A DNA stretch of 11,796 bases from Clostridiales bacterium (GTDB taxonomy: Bacteria; Bacillota; Clostridia; Oscillospirales; Oscillospiraceae). Numbering within the stretch: position 1 is the first letter of the stretch; each line of letters opens with the position of its first letter. The notes below the pieces were generated by a model. It made no database searches. It had not been told where the DNA came from and worked only from the letters and a program-made list of their open reading frames with translations. Where the stretch lies: positions 1 to 11,796 of the forward strand of contig JAHAEW010000094.1 of the NCBI GenBank assembly GCA_018374635.1, read 5' to 3'. Positions 6,405 through 11,796 of this stretch are shown one piece after another. The translations under genes and the position numbers were made by a program.

Positions 6405-8156
6405 ATGAAAACGGTCAACATCAAGATCAATGGCTATGACTACGCTATGAAGCAAGGGATCACCATCCTGGACGCGTCCCTTGAGACGCTGAAGTTCCAA
6501 CGGGAGTATCTGCGGCAGCCCATTCCCACGCTCTACTATCTGAAGGGCGTCAAGGATGTGGATGACTCCGGCGTCTGCGTCGTAGAGGCGGATGGCAAGC
6601 TGGTAAACGCCTCCACCACCCGCGTCTGCGAGGGCATGGAGATCCAGACCCGCAGCGACGCGGTGATGGCGGCCCGCAGAGAGGCCCTGGCGAAGATCTT
6701 GGCCATTCACAACAAGAGCTGCATCTACTGCGCCCGCTCCACCAGCTGTGAGCTCCAGGAACTGCTTCACGAGTACGGCTTCACCGATGAGGCGGACCTG
6801 CCCATGGAGAAGATCGAGCTGCCTGACAACTCCTCGGTGGTGCTGGTGCGGGACAACAACAAGTGCATCCGCTGCGGACGGTGTATCAACGTCTGCGCCA
6901 AGGTTCAGGCGGTGTCCGCCATCTGCGCCACCGGCGAGGGGCTGGACAAGACCATCGCCCCCGCCTCCCCCAAGGGCCTGGCCGCCGCCAGCTGTGTCAA
7001 CTGCGGCCAGTGTGTGGCCGTGTGCCCAGTGGGCGCCCTCACTGAGAAGCCCCAGTGGGAGCAGGTGAAGGAGGCCATCGCCGATCCTGAAAAGTTCGTG
7101 GTTGTCCAGGTGGCGCCCGCTGTCCGGGCCGCTCTGGGTGAGACCTTCGAGTTCCCCCTAGGTGTGGACACCGAGGGCCGTATCGCCGGTGCGCTACGGA
7201 AGCTGGGCTTCGATAAGGTGTTCGATACCAAGGTGGGCGCCGATCTGACCATCATCGAGGAGGCCAACGAGCTGATCGAGCGGATTGAGAACGGCGGTGT
7301 GCTGCCTATGCTGACCTCCTGTTGCCCCGGCTGGATCAAGTACGCGGAGCACTTCTACCCGGATATGCTGGACAACCTGTCCTCCTGCAAGTCTCCCCAC
7401 ACCATGTTCGGCGCGCTCATCAAGTCCTGGTACGCGGAAAAGATGGGTATCCCCAAGGAGAAGATCGTCACCGTCAGCGTCATGCCCTGCACGGCGAAAA
7501 AGTTTGAGATCACCCGCCCCGACGAGTGCGGCGCGGATGTGCCGGACGTGGACTATGTGATCACCACCAACGAGCTGGGCGCCATGCTCAAGGACGCCGA
7601 GATCCAGTTGGAGGCCATCTCCCCCTCGGAGCGATTTGATGAACCTCTGGGTGAGGGAACCGGCGCGGGTGTGATCTTCGGCGCCAGCGGCGGCGTGATG
7701 GAGGCCGCCCTGCGCACCGCTGTGGAAAAGCTCACCGGGAAGCCTCTGGAGAACCTGGAGTTCACCGACGTGCGCGGCATGAACGGCATCAAGGAAGCCT
7801 CTTACGACCTCAACGGCACCCAGGTCAAGGTGGCTGTGGTCTCCGGTCTGGCCAACGCCAACGCCCTGCTGACCCGTATCAAGACCGGTGAGGCGGACTA
7901 TCAGTTCGTGGAGATCATGGCCTGCCCCGGCGGCTGCGTCAACGGCGGCGGACAGCCTCACCAACCGGCGGTGGTACGGGCACTGCAGGATGTCCCCGCA
8001 GTGCGGGCAGCCGCGCTCTATCTCAACGACGACCAGAGCGTCCTGCGCAAGTCCCATGAGAACCCGGAGCTGAACAAGATCTACGCGGACTACCTTGGAA
8101 AGCCCGGCAGCGAGAAGGCCCACAAGCTGCTGCACACCAGCTACATCATGCGGTAA
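6405..8156 (+). CDS. hydA: [FeFe] hydrogenase, group A catalytic subunit, with degenerate [2Fe-2S] domain
   Basis: The enzyme makes or oxidises H2 at the H-cluster. All three H-cluster motifs are intact: TSCCPGW (304-310), MPCTAKKFE (360-368) and EIMACPGGCVNGGGQP (503-518). The proton-transfer Cys306 and the IIEEANELIERIEN glutamates are also present. Upstream are the His-Cys [4Fe-4S] site (His102, Cys106, Cys109, Cys115) and two ferredoxin motifs (Cys154-164 and Cys197-207). The 583-residue length equals the clostridial monomeric CpI type. The N-terminal ferredoxin fold remains, but by alignment from memory with CpI three of its four [2Fe-2S] ligands are Tyr or Ser (about 44/45, 55, 70) and only Cys58 remains. 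No HydB/HydC electron-bifurcation genes or HydEFG maturases are in the window; maturases must be elsewhere. The ribosome site is AAGGGGG, and the gene sits 16 bases after the flavoprotein. Confidence 0.95.
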   Translation: MKTVNIKINGYDYAMKQGITILDASLETLKFQREYLRQPIPTLYYLKGVKDVDDSGVCVVEADGKLVNASTTRVCEGMEIQTRSDAVMAARREALAKILAIHNKSCIYCARSTSCELQELLHEYGFTDEADLPMEKIELPDNSSVVLVRDNNKCIRCGRCINVCAKVQAVSAICATGEGLDKTIAPASPKGLAAASCVNCGQCVAVCPVGALTEKPQWEQVKEAIADPEKFVVVQVAPAVRAALGETFEFPLGVDTEGRIAGALRKLGFDKVFDTKVGADLTIIEEANELIERIENGGVLPMLTSCCPGWIKYAEHFYPDMLDNLSSCKSPHTMFGALIKSWYAEKMGIPKEKIVTVSVMPCTAKKFEITRPDECGADVPDVDYVITTNELGAMLKDAEIQLEAISPSERFDEPLGEGTGAGVIFGASGGVMEAALRTAVEKLTGKPLENLEFTDVRGMNGIKEASYDLNGTQVKVAVVSGLANANALLTRIKTGEADYQFVEIMACPGGCVNGGGQPHQPAVVRALQDVPAVRAAALYLNDDQSVLRKSHENPELNKIYADYLGKPGSEKAHKLLHTSYIMR

Positions 8157-8178
8157 ATCAGGCAAGGCCGGAAAACTC

Positions 8179-8220
8179 AATGGAACCATGCGGCGATCCG
8201 ACTTGCCGCATGGATCCATT
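8179..8220 (+). other. Strong intercistronic RNA hairpin
   Basis: The arms AATGGA-A-CCATGCGGC (8179-8194) and GCCGCATGG-A-TCCATT (8205-8220) pair as 9 bp plus 6 bp around a single A-A mismatch, with a 10-base loop. It lies in the only sizeable gap of the operon (109 bp), between hydA and the thiolase-like gene. No T-run follows, so it is unlikely to be a full intrinsic terminator. It may protect the upstream mRNA end, mark a processing site, or lower downstream expression. Confidence 0.75.
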
Positions 8221-8248
8221 AACTTCCAACCAATCAATTCTATCAGAC

Positions 8249-8254
8249 AGGAGG
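8249..8254 (+). promoter_or_regulatory. Ribosome binding site deciding the thiolase-like start
   Basis: A perfect AGGAGG lies 11 bases before the ATG at 8266. The frame is open back to 8095, but that would run over the end of hydA and through the hairpin. Confidence 0.8.
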
Positions 8255-8265
8255 CTAGAAACGAA

Positions 8266-9564
8266 ATGAGTTTCAACGATAACGTCCCGAAACTGAAGCC
8301 CTATTCCAGAAGCGTATCCATCATCGGCGTGGGCGCCACTCCATTTGTGCGCGTCCTGGACGACCCCGCCGTAGACGGCCTGTGTGAACCGGAACTCTTT
8401 GGCTACGCCGCCCGGGACGCCATGAAGGACGCCGGGATCGACGGCAGCGACGTGGAGTTCTACATCCACGGTCAGGCCGGCCCCGGCTGGACCAGCAACT
8501 ACGCCACCCCCAATATGCACGTCGCCAACTGGATCGGCATGAAGGCCAAGGGTTCCTACCACCACAGCGAAGCCTGCGCCACGGGCTATGTGGCTCTGGA
8601 GACCGCGGTGCAGTTAGTGGCCTCCGGGCAGTATGACATGGTGCTGAGCGGTTGCATCGAGATGCCCTACTCCATCGCCTATCCCACCCGCGTGCTCACC
8701 AAGCGCCGCTTCGGCACCGACGCCATCTTCCATGAGACGCTGTGCTCCACCCTGCCCCGGGATTATACCCTGTTCACCCGCGGCGCCCTTCCCTTCAACT
8801 CCGAGTCCTGGCTGGACTATTACGTCAAAGAGAACAATATCAGCCCCGAGGACGTGGACGCCTTTATGACGGCGCTGTCCATTCACAGCCGCCGGGCCGC
8901 CGCGCTGAATCCCCTGTCCGCCATCACCAGCAAGACCTATGACGAGCTGGCCGCCGAGGCGGGCATGGACTCCGCTTATGAGTACCTCCACTCCAAGTTC
9001 AACCCACTGATCGGCAAGTATATGCGGGGTGCTCACTTTGAGCAGCGATGCGACGGCGCTGCCGCCGTAATCGTCTGCCCGACGGAGAAGGCTTACCAGT
9101 ACACAGACCATCCCATCGAGGTGCTGGGCGTGGGCCACTCCTGTCTGGAGAACAGCAACCCGAGGCTGGAGATGCAGGCCACCACGAACGCCTACCGCCA
9201 GATGAAAGAGCTGACCGGCCTGACCGGCGCGGATATGGATCTATTCCTGACCAACGATTTCTATAACCAGTCCCAGATGCTGGCCGCCGAGATCTGCGAG
9301 TATCTGCCCAAGGGAGAGGGCTGGCAGTATGTCCGGGATGGCCGTATCGCCTTTGACGGGGACCGCCCGGTGAACTCCAACGGCGGGCGCTGCCATTACG
9401 GCCACGCGGCGGGCGCCTCCGGTCTGCACGATCTCTACGAGGCCGTGCACCAGATGCGCGGCGACGCCGGGGCCACCCAGGCGAAGCACGAGGTGAAGCG
9501 CACCATGCTCCGCGGCTTCGGCGGCGCGCAGAACCTGCTGAATATCATGTTGGAGAAAAAGTGA
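8266..9564 (+). CDS. Thiolase-like acyltransferase (SCP-x / lipid-transfer type), DUF35 partner
   Basis: Thiolase-fold enzymes form or cleave carbon-carbon bonds next to a thioester. The 432-residue protein starts with a typical SIIGVGATPFVR strand, carries the nucleophile in SEACATGYVAL (Cys104) and the histidine motif GHAAGASG (His380). The second catalytic cysteine of classical thiolases (CxGGG near the C-terminus) is absent: the corresponding region reads GFGGAQN (417-423). This is the pattern of the SCP-x-like subgroup, whose members commonly work as a complex with a separate DUF35 zinc-ribbon/OB-fold protein. Such a gene follows here after 19 bases, which supports the assignment. Known relatives include archaeal acetoacetyl-CoA thiolases, PhlC-like acyltransferases and sterol side-chain retro-aldolases. 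Whether this one condenses, cleaves or acyl-transfers is not determinable from sequence. Confidence 0.85.
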   Translation: MSFNDNVPKLKPYSRSVSIIGVGATPFVRVLDDPAVDGLCEPELFGYAARDAMKDAGIDGSDVEFYIHGQAGPGWTSNYATPNMHVANWIGMKAKGSYHHSEACATGYVALETAVQLVASGQYDMVLSGCIEMPYSIAYPTRVLTKRRFGTDAIFHETLCSTLPRDYTLFTRGALPFNSESWLDYYVKENNISPEDVDAFMTALSIHSRRAAALNPLSAITSKTYDELAAEAGMDSAYEYLHSKFNPLIGKYMRGAHFEQRCDGAAAVIVCPTEKAYQYTDHPIEVLGVGHSCLENSNPRLEMQATTNAYRQMKELTGLTGADMDLFLTNDFYNQSQMLAAEICEYLPKGEGWQYVRDGRIAFDGDRPVNSNGGRCHYGHAAGASGLHDLYEAVHQMRGDAGATQAKHEVKRTMLRGFGGAQNLLNIMLEKK

Positions 9565-9583
9565 GATGGGAGGAAACGCTGTC

Positions 9584-10657
9584 ATGACAAAGTATGATTT
9601 GAAGCCCATCGTAAAGACCTTTTATGACGCACTGGAAGAGGGCACGATATTGGGCCGCAAATGCCTGCGGTGCGGACACATCGAGTTTCCCCCGTTCCTC
9701 TGCTGCAACGCCTGCGGCGGTCTGGACACCGAGTGGGTGGATCTGACCAATGTGCGGGGCGTGGTCAAGCAGGCCCTGCCCACCAAGGGTGCTTTCGGCG
9801 ACCCTGATTTCCGCAATCAGCACGGCGACTACTTCGCCGTCGAAGTGGAGATCCCCGGCGCCGACCCCTTTAACACCAGCCTTCTGCATGTGGATTACGA
9901 CAAATACGCGGAGTTCGACAAGGCGATCAGCGAAAAGCCCGTGGCGGTCAAGCCGCTGATCATCCAGGACGAGGATGTCAAGGTCGTGGTGTGGGAGATC
10001 GACGGGGAGAGCGAGTTCAAGAAGATCCCCGAGTTGAAGCCCGCGAAGAAGGCCGAGGAGTCCGCCCCCGCGGCGGTCCCAGTCCCAGCTGGACCCGCCG
10101 GCGCGGACGATGAGATCGCCCAGACCGTCATCAGCTGCGCGGCGGAGGCCTACGGCGTAGACAAAGCGGCCATCACCCTGGACACCGACATCCGCGAGGA
10201 CCTCTCCAACGAGTCCATGAAGATGATCGTGATGATCTCCGAGATTGAGGAGCGGCTTCAGGTCACCATCGAGATCCAGGAGGCCAGCCTGCTCAACACC
10301 GTCGGCGAGTTCGTCGCCACGGTAAAGGAGCGGAAGGGCATCACTGTCGATCCTCAGCCCGCGGGGACGCCGAACGCACCCCAGGCCAAGGAAAGCGCCG
10401 CGAAACGCGCCGCCGCCCCCGTGGACGACCCGGTGGGCCAGACCGTTATCGAATGCGCGGCCGAGGCCTACGGCGTGGACAAGGAGACTATCTCTCTGGA
10501 CACGGACATCCGTGAGGACCTCTCCAACGAGTCCATGAAGATGATCGTGATGATCTCTGAGATCGAGGAGAGGCTCCAGGTCACCATCGAGATCCAGGAG
10601 GCCAGCCTGCTGAATACCATCGGCGAGTTCGTCGCCAAGGTGAAAGAGAGGCTTTGA
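9584..10657 (+). CDS. DUF35 zinc-ribbon/OB-fold protein fused to two tandem acyl carrier protein domains
   Basis: The N-terminal part (about residues 1-150) is a DUF35 thiolase partner: a rubredoxin-like zinc ribbon with Cys27, Cys30, Cys41 and Cys44, then an OB-fold strand region. A Pro/Ala-rich linker (about 152-174) leads to ACP domain 1 (175-250), a second such linker, and ACP domain 2 (281-356). Each ACP has the modifiable serine in LSNESMKM (Ser211 and Ser317), replacing the usual DSL with ESM, followed by the acidic helix ISEIEERLQV. In 76 aligned positions the two domains share 67 residues, including 41 in a row. DUF35 proteins normally stand alone at 130-150 residues, so the fusion is unusual. 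The start at 9584 follows GGGAGGA by 9 bases; ATG 9566 would overlap that site. The pta-like gene starts 2 bases after the stop. Confidence 0.9.
   Translation: MTKYDLKPIVKTFYDALEEGTILGRKCLRCGHIEFPPFLCCNACGGLDTEWVDLTNVRGVVKQALPTKGAFGDPDFRNQHGDYFAVEVEIPGADPFNTSLLHVDYDKYAEFDKAISEKPVAVKPLIIQDEDVKVVVWEIDGESEFKKIPELKPAKKAEESAPAAVPVPAGPAGADDEIAQTVISCAAEAYGVDKAAITLDTDIREDLSNESMKMIVMISEIEERLQVTIEIQEASLLNTVGEFVATVKERKGITVDPQPAGTPNAPQAKESAAKRAAAPVDDPVGQTVIECAAEAYGVDKETISLDTDIREDLSNESMKMIVMISEIEERLQVTIEIQEASLLNTIGEFVAKVKERL
10106..10333 (+). repeat. Tandem ACP-domain repeat, copy 1
   Basis: This codes for the first ACP domain (residues 175-250) with attachment Ser211 at 10214-10216. It is repeated 318 bases downstream at 10424-10651 with nearly the same nucleotide sequence; the middle part differs mainly at third codon positions. 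The domains are separated by a Pro/Ala/Lys-rich linker. Confidence 0.9.
10424..10651 (+). repeat. Tandem ACP-domain repeat, copy 2
   Basis: This is the second ACP domain (residues 281-356) with attachment Ser317 at 10532-10534. Nine of 76 residues differ from copy 1, eight of them outside the core around the serine. It ends two codons before the end of the reading frame, counting the stop. Confidence 0.9.
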
Positions 10658-10659
10658 GC

Positions 10660-11670
10660 ATGAGCTTTATTGATTCGATTTATGAAAAGGCGAAGGCCGA
10701 TGTAAAAACCATCGCCATTCCTGAGTACGACAACGACTACATGATGAAGGCCGCTGTAAAGGCCCATCACGACGGGATCGCCAATATCCTCCTGGTGGGC
10801 CCCGCCGCCGAGGTACAGGCGCGGGCGGACGAGCTGGGCCTGGACATCGCCGGCATCCCCATTGCTGACCCGGGGGACGAGACCTTTGTCAGCGCCCTTC
10901 TGGATCGCTATGCCGCCCTGCCGGAGAAAGTGATGCCCAAGAGCTTCATTGCCAAACGGATCACCAGCCCCCTGTACCTGGCTCTGGTGATCGAGGCCGT
11001 GGGCGACGCGGACGGCACGCTGGCCGGGGTGAACGCCACCACCTATGAGTTCATCATGGCGGCCAACAGCACCATCGGCCTGAAGCCCGGAGTCCCCACC
11101 GCGTCCGGCATGCTGATCGTGGAGGCGGAGGACTTCGGCGGCCAGCAGGGTACCTGCTTCGGTATGTCCGACGGCGCGGTCTGCATCTCTCCCACGGTGG
11201 AACAGCACGCCAGCATCGCCATCACCTCCTGCGCGACCTTCCGGGCCGTCACCGGAGAGGAGCCCCGCTGCGCCTTTCTCTCCTACTCCACCGACGGCAG
11301 CGGCGGCTCCAGTGAGCCGGTCAAAAAGATTCGGGCCGCCCTAGCGTTGGCTCAGCAGCAGCGTCCCGATTTGAAGATCGACGGCGAGTTTCAGACGGAC
11401 GCCGCCATCGACGAGCGGGTGGGCTCGAAAAAGGTGAAGCGCCCCAGTGAGGTGGCCGGCCGGGCCAATGTGCTCATCTTCCCGGACGCCGCGGCCTGCA
11501 ACATCGGCTCCAAGCTGGTTCTGCGCTTCAACAAAAGTGTTAAGCAGTACGGTCCGCTGTATCAGGGCTTCCGGCTCCCCATTCTGGACTGCTCCCGGAG
11601 TTCCACCGACGACACGCTCTACGACAACATCGCGCTGCTCAGCGTGCTTGCCGCGGATAAGCAGTCGTAA
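10660..11670 (+). CDS. pta: Phosphate acyltransferase, PTA/PTB family
   Basis: Family members exchange the thiol of an acyl thioester for phosphate, giving acyl phosphate. The 336-residue length fits single-domain clostridial Pta. Recognisable stretches are the N-terminal KTIAIPEYDND, GDADGTLAGVNATTYEF (115-131), the SYSTDGSGG loop (208-216), DGEFQTDAAI (241-250), VAGRANVLIFPDAAACNIGSKLV in the active-site region, and DCSRSSTDD (310-318). The last corresponds to the Ser-Arg-...-Asp active-site segment (normally LSRGCS..D); the Gly-Cys is changed to Ser-Ser. The start ATG 10660 follows GAGAGG by 8 bases, and a TTG six bases earlier is less likely. With butyrate kinase in the same operon it should convert acyl-S-CoA, or possibly acyl-S-ACP, to acid plus ATP. 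Only 27 bases separate its stop from the insertion-sequence end, with no clear terminator. Confidence 0.85.
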   Translation: MSFIDSIYEKAKADVKTIAIPEYDNDYMMKAAVKAHHDGIANILLVGPAAEVQARADELGLDIAGIPIADPGDETFVSALLDRYAALPEKVMPKSFIAKRITSPLYLALVIEAVGDADGTLAGVNATTYEFIMAANSTIGLKPGVPTASGMLIVEAEDFGGQQGTCFGMSDGAVCISPTVEQHASIAITSCATFRAVTGEEPRCAFLSYSTDGSGGSSEPVKKIRAALALAQQQRPDLKIDGEFQTDAAIDERVGSKKVKRPSEVAGRANVLIFPDAAACNIGSKLVLRFNKSVKQYGPLYQGFRLPILDCSRSSTDDTLYDNIALLSVLAADKQS

Positions 11671-11697
11671 TCCGAATAGAAGCCTCGCCAGACGGCC

Positions 11698-11796
11698 TTA
11701 AGAGCTTATCCCCAAATTACCGATAAACAGGGATCAAGTTACGCCAAACAATAATAGCACAGGCGAACTGAACCAAGGCCAGGTAGTTGACCGCCT
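11698..11796 (-). mobile_element. 3' end of an insertion sequence (right copy), other half of the inverted repeat
   Basis: This is the exact reverse complement of bases 1-99, beginning TTAAGAGC and running to the window edge. It lies 27 bases after the pta-like stop. The opposite orientation to the left copy means both IS 3' ends face the metabolic genes, as in an inverted composite arrangement. The outer parts of both IS copies are not in the window. Confidence 0.75.
11717..11794 (-). CDS. Transposase C-terminal fragment (right IS copy, 5' truncated by window edge)
   Basis: The same 25 residues as at 3-80, ending in NLIPVYR and TAA, are read leftward here, convergent with the main operon. 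The fragment is identical by virtue of the perfect repeat. It is tentatively the end of an IS5-like DDE transposase; no catalytic residues fall in the visible part. Confidence 0.55.
   Translation of the reverse strand, partial: AVNYLALVQFACAIIVWRNLIPVYR

Noticed and set aside
8179..8220. The intergenic hairpin as a full Rho-independent terminator
   Set aside because: No run of T follows the stem, and the next gene has no visible promoter of its own in the remaining 45 bases.
7194..8276. A 360-codon minus-strand open frame opposite the hydrogenase
   Set aside because: It lies over the H-cluster motifs of hydA and has no plausible protein features of its own.
9566..9583. Upstream ATG at 9566 as the start of the DUF35-ACP gene
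   Set aside because: It would place the strong GGGAGGA inside the coding region and has no ribosome site of its own; ATG 9584 is spaced correctly.
1..11796. CRISPR arrays, tRNA or rRNA genes
   Set aside because: No short regularly spaced repeats, cloverleaf-like sequences or ribosomal RNA segments were seen; the only tandem repeat is the pair of ACP-coding domains.

Overview
The window is one compact, gene-dense segment (11.8 kb) with GC-rich genes and AT-rich control regions. It probably comes from an anaerobic, fermentative member of the Clostridia, perhaps Oscillospiraceae-like. The evidence is a clostridial-type [FeFe] hydrogenase, butyrate kinase, a PucR-type regulator, strong AGGAGG ribosome sites and an iron-sulfur-rich oxygen-sensitive enzyme set. 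This placement is inference from gene content; there is no rRNA or other marker gene.

Layout: (1) Positions 1-99 and 11698-11796 are a perfect 99-bp inverted repeat. Each copy encodes the last 25 residues of a DDE-type (IS5-like) transposase, so the unique DNA is bracketed by two insertion-sequence 3' ends in opposite orientation. (2) A short leftward operon carries a PucR-family regulator followed by a holo-ACP synthase (AcpS). (3) A 227-bp divergent control region contains TATAAT boxes on both strands and a small inverted repeat. (4) A tight eight-gene rightward operon carries butyrate kinase (buk), an acyl-ACP thioesterase, a 2[4Fe-4S] ferredoxin, an FAD flavoprotein of the fumarate reductase/AprA type, an [FeFe] hydrogenase (hydA), a thiolase-like condensing enzyme, a DUF35 protein fused to two tandem acyl carrier protein (ACP) domains, and a phosphate acyltransferase (pta-like). 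A 109-bp gap with a strong hairpin separates the electron-transfer half from the acyl-transfer half.

How it may work (inference): the thiolase partner protein carries its own swinging phosphopantetheine arms, and a dedicated AcpS could load them. Acyl groups made or cleaved by the thiolase could therefore stay on a protein carrier instead of CoA. They could leave either as the free acid (thioesterase) or as acyl phosphate (phosphate acyltransferase), with butyrate kinase then making ATP. The flavoprotein and ferredoxin probably exchange electrons with the hydrogenase, coupling oxidation or reduction of an organic substrate to H2. The hydrogenase has lost most ligands of its N-terminal [2Fe-2S] cluster, and the usual HydB/HydC partners are absent, which fits an alternative electron partner. 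I do not recognise this combination as a described pathway; the substrate and the direction cannot be read from sequence.
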